A stretch of 64,000 bases of DNA from Litchfieldia stipae (GTDB lineage: Bacteria; Bacillota; Bacilli; Bacillales; Bacillaceae_L): NCBI RefSeq assembly GCF_014837155.1, contig NZ_JACYHA010000003.1, positions 124,001 to 188,000 on the forward strand, written 5' to 3'. Shown one piece after another: positions 27,270 through 36,038 of this stretch. Made by a program: the position numbers and the translations under genes. Position 1 is the stretch's first letter, and every line of letters begins with the position of its first letter. Below the pieces are notes generated by a model. The model saw only the letters and a program-made list of their open reading frames with translations. It had not been told where the DNA came from and made no database searches.

Positions 27270-27554
27270 TTATTTAGATTGTTCTTTAAATTTTTTATCA
27301 GTTTGGTAGATAAATGCAAAAACCTCTGCTACAGCTTTATATAATTCTTCAGGAATTTGTTCGTTAATATTCAATTGAACAAGTAATTCTGAGAGGCTAT
27401 GATTTTCTTCGATTGGTATATGATGTTGTTTTGCCGTCTCGATCATTCGATCAGCAGCTATCCCCTTCCCTTTAGCAAGAATAGTTGGTGCTGCATCTTT
27501 GTCTGGTTGATATCTTAAAGCAATAGCTTTCTTACTATGTTGAGCATGTTTCAT
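27270..27554 (-). CDS. ylqH: FlhB C-terminal-domain-like protein YlqH
   Basis: This 94-residue soluble protein resembles only the cytoplasmic C-terminal domain of the export switch protein FlhB/YscU. The stretch AIALRYQPDKDAAPTILAKGKGIAADRMIETAKQHHIPI matches FlhB after its autocleavage site, split here as AIALRYQPDKDAAPTILAKG and KGIAADRMIETA. The NPTH cleavage motif is absent: the N-terminus is MKHAQHSKK. It starts at ATG overlapping the ylqG stop (ATGA), so the two are coupled. Its role is unknown. FlhB-tail paralogues (FlhX) in other bacteria can partly replace the FlhB tail. Confidence 0.88.
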   Translation of the reverse strand: MKHAQHSKKAIALRYQPDKDAAPTILAKGKGIAADRMIETAKQHHIPIEENHSLSELLVQLNINEQIPEELYKAVAEVFAFIYQTDKKFKEQSK

Positions 27555-28642
27555 ATTTTCACATCCACACTAGAAAGGTCTGCTGTAAACAAATGATTCG
27601 TTGATAATACTGTGTTAATACGATCTTCTTCTTGCACAGGTGTACAGTATCTTATTTGCGAAAGATGATACCCATGACTCTCTAAACCTTGCTTCAACAT
27701 TGGTTTAAGTTGTGACATAATCTCGTCTATTTCATTAAATTTATTATAAATTGTAAGCGATAGGACTCTCTGCTGAATCTTCATATCAATGACAGTATCA
27801 CCCAATTGCTCAAGGTTAAGATAAAATAATACTTGGCAAAACTCTGGATCTATTTGACCTTTATTATTCTTTTTTCCACTCCACTGCAGGGTTAGATCTG
27901 TATGAAAGTCCCCAATTTTTAGTGGTAATTGTAATAGTACCTGTTGGATATGACCTTGTTCTTGTGTAAATTGCTGCATACCGTATAAGCGATGAACGAT
28001 CCTTTCCATTTGTTCACTCACTTTAATATCTCCCTTAAATTCTGATAAGGCTGTTTGCAATAGGGTTTTAAGTGTGTTTTCAGAGTCAATTTCATCTACT
28101 TGTGACACTAATCCAAAATTCCTCATAATCTCATAGATAAACTGAAACCCTTTTTGATTCTTTGTCATCATGCGTTCAATTGGATTAAATTGAGTTATTT
28201 CTTCTAGTTTCATAATAAGCTTAGCAACATTTTCCTCAGTCTTTAATGGATGGTCTGTTAATAGTTGTTGAAGCTTTACTAGCTGAGCACTTAACTGCTC
28301 TTTATCAAAGAACGCATAAATCCCTGCTAAATTAGTTCTATTAATAGGATTTTCCCCTCTTATAACTACTTTTATTGTTTCAATTGCACGTGGTATATCG
28401 TCAACTTCTTCAATCCAATTTAAAATAATTGGTAATTCGCTATTAGTCAATGGAAGATTTTCTTTTAGTAGTGTAGATATGACCTCACGATTTAGGGTAG
28501 TATTCGGAAGGTTAGCTTGTCTTATGATCGATTCAGTTGAAACCTTGTTGGCTATGGTCTGACCTTGTTTTGTGGACTGATTGCCTTCTCCAAGATTTAT
28601 TGAATTTGATGTGATTACGGGCAAACTATTATGTACCTTCAT
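27551..28642 (-). CDS. ylqG: YlqG, uncharacterised, FliK-like C-terminus
   Basis: This 363-residue soluble protein has no signal peptide or membrane helix. The N-terminal two thirds are polar and helical. The C-terminal part (from about residue 235: VLLQLPLKIGDFHTDLTLQW, then VLFYLNLEQLGDTVIDMKIQ and the closing amphipathic segment) has the strand pattern of the FliK hook-length domain, including the LExLGxVxV-like LEQLGDTVIDM. I infer a distant FliK relation. Its gene order (rnhB-ylqG-ylqH-sucC) matches B. subtilis. It overlaps rnhB and ylqH by 4 bp each (ATGA). Confidence 0.72.
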   Translation of the reverse strand: MKVHNSLPVITSNSINLGEGNQSTKQGQTIANKVSTESIIRQANLPNTTLNREVISTLLKENLPLTNSELPIILNWIEEVDDIPRAIETIKVVIRGENPINRTNLAGIYAFFDKEQLSAQLVKLQQLLTDHPLKTEENVAKLIMKLEEITQFNPIERMMTKNQKGFQFIYEIMRNFGLVSQVDEIDSENTLKTLLQTALSEFKGDIKVSEQMERIVHRLYGMQQFTQEQGHIQQVLLQLPLKIGDFHTDLTLQWSGKKNNKGQIDPEFCQVLFYLNLEQLGDTVIDMKIQQRVLSLTIYNKFNEIDEIMSQLKPMLKQGLESHGYHLSQIRYCTPVQEEDRINTVLSTNHLFTADLSSVDVKI

Positions 28643-29427
28643 TCATTTGTTTCCATCCCAACAACTAATTGTTGAACTGGTGAAAAACTTTGACGGTGAT
28701 GTTCTGTTACACCGTATTGGTTTAATGCATCTAAATGAAGGCTTGTTCCATATCCCATATGCTTTTCAAACCCATACTGTGGATAATCTTGAGCTATCCT
28801 TTTCATTAATCGATCCCTTGTTACTTTAGCAATGATGGAGCTTGCTGCAATAGAATAGCTTTTACTATCCCCTTTTATAATCGATGTTTGTGGTAAATCA
28901 ATTGGTATTTCCATCGCATCAATTAGTAAGTGCTCCGGTGTTTGTGATAACTTCAAAACAGCTTGTTTCATTGCTAATTTACTAGCTTGATAAATATTGA
29001 TATCATCAATGACTTTCGCTTCAATCATTCCTACCCCTACAGAAATAGCTGATTCCATTATTTGTTCAAATAACTCATCACGCTTTGCCTCTGATAGCTT
29101 CTTAGAATCATCAAGACCAAGTAAAATGAAGTTCTTAGGCAAAATGACTGCTGCAGCTACTACTGGACCGGCTAATGGACCGCGACCGACTTCATCAATA
29201 CCTGCGATTAATTGGATTCCTTGAGAAAACAATGTATCCTCAAATTGAGACATTTCATGAAAACGAGCTTTTGCTCGCTTTTGTGCGACTTGTTCTTTTT
29301 TCCATCTAGTAATTAATTGTTGAATACCTTTTCTTGAATCAGCTTTATATTGCTCTATCAAGTATTCATTGTCTTCAGTAATTAATTCTATTTCTTGAGC
29401 AATTTGTTTGATCGTTTTATTCGTCAT
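28639..29427 (-). CDS. rnhB: Ribonuclease HII RnhB
   Basis: RNase HII removes ribonucleotides misincorporated in DNA. The 262-residue product shows the DE pair in IAGIDEVGRGPLAGPVVAAA, the acidic LGLDDSKKLSEAKRDEL region, LLIDAMEIPID and the C-terminal HMGYGTSLHLDALNQYG-type HxGY element. An N-terminal 70-residue helical extension is normal for Bacillus. AGGTGAGTACAAAG precedes the ATG. It overlaps ylqG. Confidence 0.97.
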   Translation of the reverse strand: MTNKTIKQIAQEIELITEDNEYLIEQYKADSRKGIQQLITRWKKEQVAQKRAKARFHEMSQFEDTLFSQGIQLIAGIDEVGRGPLAGPVVAAAVILPKNFILLGLDDSKKLSEAKRDELFEQIMESAISVGVGMIEAKVIDDINIYQASKLAMKQAVLKLSQTPEHLLIDAMEIPIDLPQTSIIKGDSKSYSIAASSIIAKVTRDRLMKRIAQDYPQYGFEKHMGYGTSLHLDALNQYGVTEHHRQSFSPVQQLVVGMETNE

Positions 29428-29503
29428 TCTTTGTACTCACCTTCTACCAAATATGTCTATCTATATTATCGGTTATTTATTAATAAAGTAAAGGATAGCA
29501 ATA

Positions 29504-29666
29504 GGCTGTTTTCGTATATATTGATACTTTGAATACCGCAGCCTGAATACACTCCGCGTCCTGTGGGAGCCAACGCATCCCACGGGAACCCCCGAGTGTA
29601 TTCAGGCTGCTAGAAATCTATATTCAATAAATTTATCTTAAAACAACAAACTTTGAGAAAACAGCC
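29504..29666 (+). mobile_element. MITE-like repeat, copy 1 (163 bp)
   Basis: The element begins GGCTGTTTTC and ends GAAAACAGCC, a perfect 10-bp terminal inverted repeat. Nested inside are the perfect 17-bp arms GCAGCCTGAATACACTC and GAGTGTATTCAGGCTGC, and within them GTGGGA / TCCCAC. It has no coding capacity. A second copy of nearly equal size and the same orientation lies at 40657-40820. The nested palindromes suggest a miniature transposable element or a structured intergenic repeat. No clear target duplication is seen. Confidence 0.7.
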
Positions 29667-29673
29667 TAGCGAT

Positions 29674-29710
29674 AAAACAAAAACAGATCAGTTCTAAGAA
29701 CTAACCTGTT
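29674..29710 (-). terminator. Terminator after rbgA
   Basis: A 13-bp stem with two G-U pairs (arms 29682-29694 and 29698-29710, 3-nt loop) is followed on the minus strand by TTTTGTTTT. It lies 10 bp after the rbgA stop, directly beside repeat copy 1. Confidence 0.85.
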
Positions 29711-29719
29711 TCACATAAA

Positions 29720-30589
29720 TTACTCTTGTTCCGTTTTTTCTTCTTCATTTGGACGTTCAAATGTAAGTCTTCCGAGCTTTTCTCCTCTAAGTTCCCTGAT
29801 CACAAGCTCAGCGGTTTTATCATAGTCAATATAGCCGCCTGACATTCTACAGCCTCTGCGTTTGCCAATTTCATCAAATAATTCCACGATATCCTCTGGA
29901 ATTGATTCCAATTGATATCGTTCTATCAATCGATTTGGGTAATGCTCTTTGAGGAAATTCAATGCATATACAGCGATGTCTTGAAGATTAAGTAGTGTAT
30001 CCTTTATCGCCCCAGTTGTAGCTAGACGTAAGCCAACCTGCTGATCCTCAAATTTTGGCCATAGGATTCCTGGTGTGTCTAGTAGCTCTAATTCTTTTCC
30101 AACCTTAATCCATTGTTGTGCTTTTGTTACACCTGGACGATCACCAGTTTGAGCAATATTTTTTTTTGCTAAACGATTTATTAACGTAGACTTCCCCACA
30201 TTTGGGATCCCAACAATTAATGCTCGTATTGCTCTTGGTTTAATACCCTTTGAAGCCATTTTATCAAATTTTTCTTTTAATATTAGTCTCGATTCTGCAA
30301 CAATCTGTTTCATACCAGTTCCTGTTTGTGAATCGATTGCAAGGGCAGTAATCCCTTTATCTGCATAGAACTTAATCCACTCTTTAGTTAAATTCGAATC
30401 TGCTAAATCAGCTTTATTTAAAAGCAATAATCTTGGTTTATTCGTTATAATTTCATCTATCATTGGATTTCTTGATGACGCAGGAATACGTGCATCGACA
30501 AGCTCTATCACAATGTCAATTAGTTTTAATTTCTCAGTTACTTGTCTTCTGGCCTTGGCCATATGTCCTGGAAACCATTGTATTGTCAA
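29720..30589 (-). CDS. rbgA: Ribosome biogenesis GTPase RbgA (YlqF)
   Basis: RbgA is a circularly permuted GTPase needed for late assembly of the 50S subunit. The motif order is permuted: G4 (LLLLNKADL) comes before G1 ([14 protein letters not shown]) and G3 ([12 protein letters not shown]). The N-terminal [14 protein letters not shown] is the family hallmark. I choose TTG 30587-30589, with GGTG 6 nt upstream. The GTG at 30598 lies in that binding site. The protein is 289 aa. Confidence 0.95.
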   Translation of the reverse strand: MTIQWFPGHMAKARRQVTEKLKLIDIVIELVDARIPASSRNPMIDEIITNKPRLLLLNKADLADSNLTKEWIKFYADKGITALAIDSQTGTGMKQIVAESRLILKEKFDKMASKGIKPRAIRALIVGIPNVGKSTLINRLAKKNIAQTGDRPGVTKAQQWIKVGKELELLDTPGILWPKFEDQQVGLRLATTGAIKDTLLNLQDIAVYALNFLKEHYPNRLIERYQLESIPEDIVELFDEIGKRRGCRMSGGYIDYDKTAELVIRELRGEKLGRLTFERPNEEEKTEQE

Positions 30590-30622
30590 CTTCTTCACCC
30601 AACTTCTTTTACTTACTTTTGT

Positions 30623-31153
30623 TTAATCAACTAGTCTAATTTCTGAAAACGGCCAATAGACAAGATTTGTCTTACCCATTACTTCATCAATTAATACTGG
30701 TCCGATATGACGACTATCTCTACTTTGTCTTCGATTATCTCCCATCACAAATAAGTGTCCTTCAGGAACTTCTATTTCAAAAGGCTCTGTTAATGGTCCA
30801 TCAATTACTTCCTTCTTATAAGCATCTAGATATGGTTCATCATAGGCTTCTCCATTTATGTATAAAATATCATCTCTATATTCAATATGGTCACCTGGTA
30901 ACCCAATTATTCGTTTTATGTAATCTTTCTCTTGAGTCGCATGAAATACAACTATATCAAATCGATCTGGGCTACCAACGATATATCCGATTTTATTCAC
31001 TAGCATGCGATCCTTGTTATTCAATGTTGGCATCATTGATTGACCATCCACGATGATTGGGGCAAATAAAAAATAACGAATCACAGCAGCTAAAATGACT
31101 GCAATAGCAAGGGCTTTTAGCCATTCAAAAATTTCGTTTTTTGTTCGCGTCAT
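30623..31153 (-). CDS. lepB: Type I signal peptidase (SipS/SipT family)
   Basis: Signal peptidase I cleaves signal peptides on the outer face of the membrane. The 176-residue product has one N-terminal membrane anchor (WLKALAIAVILAAVIRYFLF), the catalytic Ser39 in IVDGQSMMPTL, the general-base Lys80 in KDYIKRIIGLPGD, and box E GDNRRQSRDSRHIGPV. The single anchor and short length fit the Bacillus Sip type. GGAGGAGCA precedes the ATG. It sits between rplS and rbgA as sipT-like genes often do. Confidence 0.95.
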   Translation of the reverse strand: MTRTKNEIFEWLKALAIAVILAAVIRYFLFAPIIVDGQSMMPTLNNKDRMLVNKIGYIVGSPDRFDIVVFHATQEKDYIKRIIGLPGDHIEYRDDILYINGEAYDEPYLDAYKKEVIDGPLTEPFEIEVPEGHLFVMGDNRRQSRDSRHIGPVLIDEVMGKTNLVYWPFSEIRLVD

Positions 31154-31253
31154 TGCTCCTCCACCTAACTCTACTTTTTATCTCTTTTAAAAAGGGATCT
31201 ATTTAATATAAATATACTACAATCGATTTAAAATGATAAGTTTTTCAGGAAAA

Positions 31254-31290
31254 AGAAAATAAAAGGAGCTTGCATTTAGACAAGCTCCTT
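31254..31290 (-). terminator. Terminator after rplS
   Basis: AAGGAGCTTG / CAAGCTCCTT (31263-31290) with an 8-nt loop is followed by TTATTTTC on the minus strand. It lies 9 bp after the rplS stop. Confidence 0.88.
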
Positions 31291-31299
31291 ACTTTTGTA

Positions 31300-31644
31300 T
31301 TATCGAATTTCTTTAATACGTGCTTTTTTACCACGAAGTTCACGTAGGTAGTAAAGCTTCGCACGGCGTACTTTACCGCGACGAACTACTTCAAGCTTCG
31401 CGATTTTTGGTGTATGCACAGGGAATGTACGTTCAACACCTACACCGTAAGATACCTTACGTACTGTAAATGTTTCGCTAATTCCACCACCACGACGCTT
31501 AATCACAACACCTTCATAAACCTGAATACGTTCACGAGTACCCTCGATAACTTTAACGTGTACACGTACAGTATCTCCAGGACGGAAAGTAGGAAGATCA
31601 GATCTTAATTGTTCTTTTGTGATTTCTTCAATTAATTGTTGCAT
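31300..31644 (-). CDS. rplS: 50S ribosomal protein L19
   Basis: L19 lies at the 30S-50S interface. The 114-residue product has the conserved [38 protein letters not shown] and a basic C-terminus ([17 protein letters not shown]). AAGGAGTTGAATGAACG precedes the ATG. It has its own promoter and a 100-nt leader after trmD. Confidence 0.98.
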   Translation of the reverse strand: MQQLIEEITKEQLRSDLPTFRPGDTVRVHVKVIEGTRERIQVYEGVVIKRRGGGISETFTVRKVSYGVGVERTFPVHTPKIAKLEVVRRGKVRRAKLYYLRELRGKKARIKEIR

Positions 31645-31748
31645 CGTTCATTCAACTCCTTCCAACAGACGCTCTTGTCAAAGCTTTTTATATCATTGCA
31701 GCGGAACATCTTAATAAGGACAAAGACATAAGTGCCCAAGTCACAAAG
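31645..31748 (-). ncRNA. 5' leader of rplS, candidate L19 autoregulatory leader
   Basis: The region from the predicted transcription start to the rplS binding site is untranslated and contains short complementary segments (for example CTTTGTGACTTGGGC and GCGTCTGTTGG flanks). Firmicutes are known to carry an L19 leader RNA family in this position. I could not verify the consensus fold by eye. Confidence 0.35.
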
Positions 31749-31751
31749 ATA

Positions 31752-31780
31752 ATCTTAACATTTTCACCCGCTTGATGCAA
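31752..31780 (-). promoter_or_regulatory. Sigma-A promoter of rplS
   Basis: TTGCAT (31775-31780), a 17-bp spacer ending in TGT, then TAAGAT (31752-31757) on the minus strand. The TG makes it an extended -10 promoter. It overlaps the end of trmD by a few bases and gives rplS separate transcription. Confidence 0.65.
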
Positions 31781-31783
31781 TAG

Positions 31784-32518
31784 TTATTTTCCTTCTTCAA
31801 ACTCTTTTATCCATTTTTTTTGTTGCTCAGTTAATGGATAGCCTTCTAGCATATCTGGCCTTCTATTAAACGTCCTTCGTAACGCTTCTTTTTCACGCCA
31901 CTCTTCAATATGTTTATGATTACCAGAAAGTAAAACTTCAGGTACAAGATGGCCTCTGAAATCTGCCGGTCTCGTATATTGTGGATGCTCAAGCAAGCCT
32001 GTACTATGCGAATCTTTAATAGGTGAATCCTCATTCCCTAATACACCAGGTAACAGCCTTACAACACTATCAATCATTACCATAGCTGGAAGCTCCCCAC
32101 CTGTTAAGACATAATCCCCGATTGAAAATTCATCGGTTACTAGATGTGTTCTGATGCGCTCATCATACCCTTCATAATGCCCACAGATAAAAATCAGATG
32201 ATCTTCACCTGCTAGCTCCTCGGCATGTTTTTGGGTGAATCTCTGCCCTTGTGGACACATCAGGATGACTCTAGGCTTCTTCCCATCCGTTGGTGCTAAT
32301 TGTTCAACTGCATCAAATAGTGGTTGAGGCTGAAGAACCATTCCTGCACCACCACCATATGGATAATCATCTACTTTTTGATGCTTGTTTGTTGTAAATT
32401 CCCGAAAGTTAACGACATTGTAGTTAACCTTACCCAAATCTTTTGCTTTCTTCAAAATAGATTGACCAAATACTCCACTGAACATTTCTGGAAAAAGGGA
32501 TAAAACATCTATTTTCAT
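31784..32518 (-). CDS. trmD: tRNA (guanine-37-N1) methyltransferase TrmD
   Basis: TrmD makes m1G37 in tRNA and prevents frameshifting. The 244-residue SPOUT-fold product has the knot region with [13 protein letters not shown], the conserved [17 protein letters not shown] and [20 protein letters not shown]. It overlaps the rimM stop by 4 bp. The rpsP-rimM-trmD-rplS order is classic. Confidence 0.97.
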   Translation of the reverse strand: MKIDVLSLFPEMFSGVFGQSILKKAKDLGKVNYNVVNFREFTTNKHQKVDDYPYGGGAGMVLQPQPLFDAVEQLAPTDGKKPRVILMCPQGQRFTQKHAEELAGEDHLIFICGHYEGYDERIRTHLVTDEFSIGDYVLTGGELPAMVMIDSVVRLLPGVLGNEDSPIKDSHSTGLLEHPQYTRPADFRGHLVPEVLLSGNHKHIEEWREKEALRRTFNRRPDMLEGYPLTEQQKKWIKEFEEGK

Positions 32519-33030
32519 AGTAAACCTTCCATTACTTCAATTGTAATCATCTTTTCCTCGATGTTAATTTGTTTCACAATATCATCGATATAAGGGATAA
32601 GAATTTCTTTTCCATTTTTCCCCTTAATGACCCAAACATCATTTGCTCCTGGTGTTAATATTTCAGTAATCTTACCAATTTCATCTCCTGTGTCAGTTAT
32701 AACGGTACAACCAATGATTTGATGGAAATAATACTCCCCATCATTCAAATCAGTCAGTTGCTCCTCAGGAACCTTTATAATGGCATTTTTAAAGCGCTCT
32801 ACTAGATTCACATCACTGTAGCCTTCAAATTCTAATAGATCAAATTGCTTGTGGGTTCTATGGCTTTTCACAACGACATGGAGAGGTTCCTTTTGTTCAG
32901 GTAAGAATAGATACAAATCATTACCCACTCGATATCTTTCATCAGCGAAATCTGTCTTTGAAATAACACGTACTTCCCCTTTAATTCCATGTGTGTTTAC
33001 AATCTTACCTACATTAAACCACTTTTCCAT
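32515..33030 (-). CDS. rimM: 16S rRNA processing protein RimM
   Basis: RimM assists assembly of the 30S head around S19. The 171-residue product has an N-terminal domain ([20 protein letters not shown]) and a C-terminal PRC-barrel ([39 protein letters not shown]). It is coupled with trmD by ATGA overlap. The start is ATG after AGAGGTGAAGAA. Confidence 0.97.
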   Translation of the reverse strand: MEKWFNVGKIVNTHGIKGEVRVISKTDFADERYRVGNDLYLFLPEQKEPLHVVVKSHRTHKQFDLLEFEGYSDVNLVERFKNAIIKVPEEQLTDLNDGEYYFHQIIGCTVITDTGDEIGKITEILTPGANDVWVIKGKNGKEILIPYIDDIVKQINIEEKMITIEVMEGLL

Positions 33031-33040
33031 TTCTTCACCT

Positions 33041-33424
33041 CTAACGTATTTCCTGTATGATTCCGTCTTTCACAATAATCGTTTTGTATTGTATAGCCTC
33101 GTCCCATTTATCACCAGGCTTCACTTCAATTAATCCTTGTACTTCTTTATCTTTAATTTCACTACCTAATGGTAGCATATGTATTTGATTTATTTGAAAA
33201 TCAAGAAGTTTTAATTTTTCTTCTCTATTTGTCATTTCCTTAATGAATTGATTACTTATACTCTTTGTTTGTTTCGTATTTTTCTCAAATTTCTTCCTTT
33301 CGAATTTAAGCTGCTCAATTTCTTTCGTTAATTGTTGATGCCTTTGCTGGAAGGATTCAATCAAAGAGGCTTTGCTATTTTCGGTTAATATTTGTTTCAC
33401 GATGACTGTTTGTATAATGTGCAT
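33041..33424 (-). CDS. ylqD: YlqD family protein, unknown role
   Basis: This 127-residue protein starts [15 protein letters not shown] and contains a long coiled coil (about residues 20-75), then a small C-terminal beta domain ([29 protein letters not shown]). It matches B. subtilis YlqD, which has no assigned function. I choose ATG 33422-33424 by homology and length. The open frame runs 21 codons further upstream. It lies between khpA and rimM. Confidence 0.82.
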   Translation of the reverse strand: MHIIQTVIVKQILTENSKASLIESFQQRHQQLTKEIEQLKFERKKFEKNTKQTKSISNQFIKEMTNREEKLKLLDFQINQIHMLPLGSEIKDKEVQGLIEVKPGDKWDEAIQYKTIIVKDGIIQEIR

Positions 33425-33530
33425 CAGACATCCCAACTCCCACAAACCCTTTTTATTTGTATAAAAAAAGGGGAGGTTATCCCTCACCCTTTTAGTAATA
33501 TAGAAAGTGTAGTAGCTATGAACTAAGTTT

Positions 33531-33648
33531 TAGTGTCTAGCTACAGCGGCTAGCACCTCGATTGCTTCACCATGCTCCTACGGAAGTAAACTTCCTAGTC
33601 CCATGCCTCCAGCACTTTTCGGGGCTAAACGAGCCGCTTTCGCTTTTC
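33531..33648. repeat. Degenerate Bacillaceae intergenic repeat
   Basis: The sequence starts GTGTCTAGCTACAGCGGCTA and ends GAGCCGCTTTCGCTTTTC, with inverted AGCGGCT / AGCCGCT near the ends. It resembles a family of G+C-richer intergenic repeats (tgtctagct...cgctttcgctttt) that I recognise from many Bacillaceae genomes. It is non-coding and abuts the khpA stop. It differs from the two MITE-like copies. Confidence 0.55.
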
Positions 33649-33651
33649 TTA

Positions 33652-33896
33652 TTATTCGTTAATTTCTAGATGAATTCGTTTATTATGACTAGTCCCTGCT
33701 GCATAGACAACAGTTCGAATCGCTTTAATGACCCTACCCTGCTTACCAATCACCTTACCAATATCCTCTTTGTTTAATGACAACAAATAAGTGATATTAC
33801 GTTCATCAGATTTTTCTTCAACTGAAACCTGATCAGGATAATCGACAAGTGGTTTTACGATCGTTTCAATTAACTCTTTCATCTTGTCCACATTCA

Positions 33897-33897
<1 letters not shown>
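33652..33897 (-). CDS. khpA: KH-domain RNA-binding protein KhpA (YlqC)
   Basis: KhpA is a small RNA-binding protein that pairs with KhpB/Jag and affects cell division and RNA stability. The 81-residue product is essentially one KH domain, with the signature VIGKQGRVIKAIRTVVYAAG (GxxG as GKQG). It starts at ATG overlapping the rpsP stop. The ffh-rpsP-khpA-ylqD-rimM order is as in B. subtilis. Confidence 0.95.
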
Positions 33898-34205
<308 letters not shown>

Positions 34206-34265
34206 TTATATTAGCAAGTTTGCTAAGGTTTGTAAAGTCTTTTTTCTTTACATATCATTTTTTCC

Positions 34266-35606
34266 TTACATGAAAGGGAATTTCATACCTTTTTTCTTCC
34301 CTTTTGACATGCCTGTCATTTGTTTCATCATTTTTTTCATGTCTTCAAATTGCTTTAATAGGCGGTTAACTTCCTGAACAGTTCTACCGCTTCCTTTTGC
34401 AATTCGCTTCTTACGACTTGCATTAATCGTTTCAGGATGAATTTTTTCATCCTTAGTCATTGATTGAATGATCGCTTCAACATGACTAATCTGCTTATCA
34501 TCGACTTGAACATTCTTCAAGCCCTTCATTTTGTTAGCACCTGGAAGCATGCCAAGAATTTCATCTAACGGACCCATTTTTCGTACTTGACTTAATTGTT
34601 CCAAAAAGTCATCAAATGTAAAGGATGCTGAACGAAACTTTTGCTCTAACTCTTTCGCTTTTTCTTCATCGACAGAGCTTTGAGCTTTTTCAATTAACGT
34701 AAGTACGTCACCCATCCCTAGAATACGAGATGCCATTCTTTCAGGATGAAATGCTTCAATAGCGTCCAGTTTCTCTCCAAGACCGACAAATTTAATTGGT
34801 GTATTTGTAACAGCCTTTACTGATAACGCAGCACCACCGCGTGTATCACCATCAAGCTTTGTTAAAACAACGCCAGTTAAACCTAATAAGTCATTGAAGC
34901 TACTAGCAACATTTACTGCGTCTTGACCTGTCATTGCATCTACAACTAAGAAGATTTCATCAGGCTTAGCGATTTCCTTCACCTGAACTAATTCATCCAT
35001 TAATTCTTCATCAATATGCAAACGTCCTGCAGTGTCAATTAAGACATAGTCATGATGTTCTTCTTTCGCCTTCTCAATTGCTTGTTTAGCAATCTCAACA
35101 GGGCTAACCTGATCACCTAAAGAAAACACAGGCATGTTCAATTGCTTTCCTAATGTCTCTAACTGTTTGATTGCAGCAGGTCGATAAATATCAGCTGCAA
35201 CTAACATAGGTTTACGATTATGTTTTTTTCTCAGAAGATTTGCTAGCTTTCCTGTTGTCGTTGTTTTACCTGCCCCTTGAAGACCAACCATCATAATAAC
35301 GGTTGGGGGACGTTTTGCTACCGCAATTTTGCTTTGTTCTCCACCCATCAAAGCGGTTAACTCTTCTTGAACAACTTTAATAACCTGTTGCCCTGGAGTT
35401 AAGCTCTTCATCACCTCTTGTCCAACAGCACGTTCACTAACCTTCTTAACAAAGTCTTTAACAACCTTGAAGTTCACGTCTGCCTCAAGAAGTGCAAGGC
35501 GTACCTCACGCATCATTTCTTTTACATCAGATTCGTTTACTTTCCCTTTCCCACGAATCTTCTGAATGGTATTCTGCAGTCGGTCGGCTAATCCTTCAAA
35601 TGCCAT
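34266..35606 (-). CDS. ffh: Signal recognition particle protein Ffh
   Basis: Ffh is the SRP54 GTPase that targets nascent membrane proteins. The 446-residue product has the N domain, G domain with GLQGAGKTTTTGKLA, DTAGRLHIDEEL and TKLDGDTRGGAAL, and a C-terminal Met-rich M domain (KKMMKQMTGMSKGKKKGMKF). It follows ylxM by 13 bp. Confidence 0.98.
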   Translation of the reverse strand: MAFEGLADRLQNTIQKIRGKGKVNESDVKEMMREVRLALLEADVNFKVVKDFVKKVSERAVGQEVMKSLTPGQQVIKVVQEELTALMGGEQSKIAVAKRPPTVIMMVGLQGAGKTTTTGKLANLLRKKHNRKPMLVAADIYRPAAIKQLETLGKQLNMPVFSLGDQVSPVEIAKQAIEKAKEEHHDYVLIDTAGRLHIDEELMDELVQVKEIAKPDEIFLVVDAMTGQDAVNVASSFNDLLGLTGVVLTKLDGDTRGGAALSVKAVTNTPIKFVGLGEKLDAIEAFHPERMASRILGMGDVLTLIEKAQSSVDEEKAKELEQKFRSASFTFDDFLEQLSQVRKMGPLDEILGMLPGANKMKGLKNVQVDDKQISHVEAIIQSMTKDEKIHPETINASRKKRIAKGSGRTVQEVNRLLKQFEDMKKMMKQMTGMSKGKKKGMKFPFM

Positions 35607-35619
35607 TCATGCCGCCCCC

Positions 35620-35949
35620 CTATTCTAATTTCTCCAGCAACTCAACGACTTGCTCTAGCTCATTTGGTAACCCGTCCTTTTGGATGATGGATTTCATTTG
35701 ACCTAATAGCTTCTGTCGCTCTTGAAATTTATGAAATAGTAACAGTTTTTCTTCGTATTCTTCAAGCATTGCTTCTGTTCTTTTGATATTATCATATACA
35801 GCTTGACGGCTAACATTATATTCATCTGCAATTTCACCAAGTGAGTAATCATCTAAGTAATACAAAGACATGTAACTACTCTGTTTTGGAGTTAACAACG
35901 TTTGATAAAAATCAAATAAGTAGTTGACCCTTGTTGTTTTTTCAAGCAT
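35620..35949 (-). CDS. ylxM: YlxM/p13-like DNA-binding protein, SRP-associated
   Basis: This 109-residue helix-turn-helix protein ([20 protein letters not shown]; sigma-70 region 4-like [20 protein letters not shown]) is always near ffh in Firmicutes. A role in SRP function is inferred from linkage. The start is ATG 35947-35949 with GGGGTGAGAACA upstream. An in-frame GTG 9 bp earlier is part of that site. Confidence 0.92.
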   Translation of the reverse strand: MLEKTTRVNYLFDFYQTLLTPKQSSYMSLYYLDDYSLGEIADEYNVSRQAVYDNIKRTEAMLEEYEEKLLLFHKFQERQKLLGQMKSIIQKDGLPNELEQVVELLEKLE

Positions 35950-36038
35950 TGTTCTCACCCCGTGTTAAGTGAAATTCCTTTACAAGTAATTAGTCTACAA
36001 TTCACAGCAAAGGATGTCAAGTTTTTTTCTTAACAGTA

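Noticed and set aside
28581-28829. Plus-strand open frames opposite rnhB, smc, priA and other genes
   Set aside because: They lack ribosome binding sites and protein-like composition and mirror the codon use of the genes on the other strand.
29428-29503. Insertion sequence or transposase remains near repeat copy 1
   Set aside because: No open frame with transposase motifs is present on either side.
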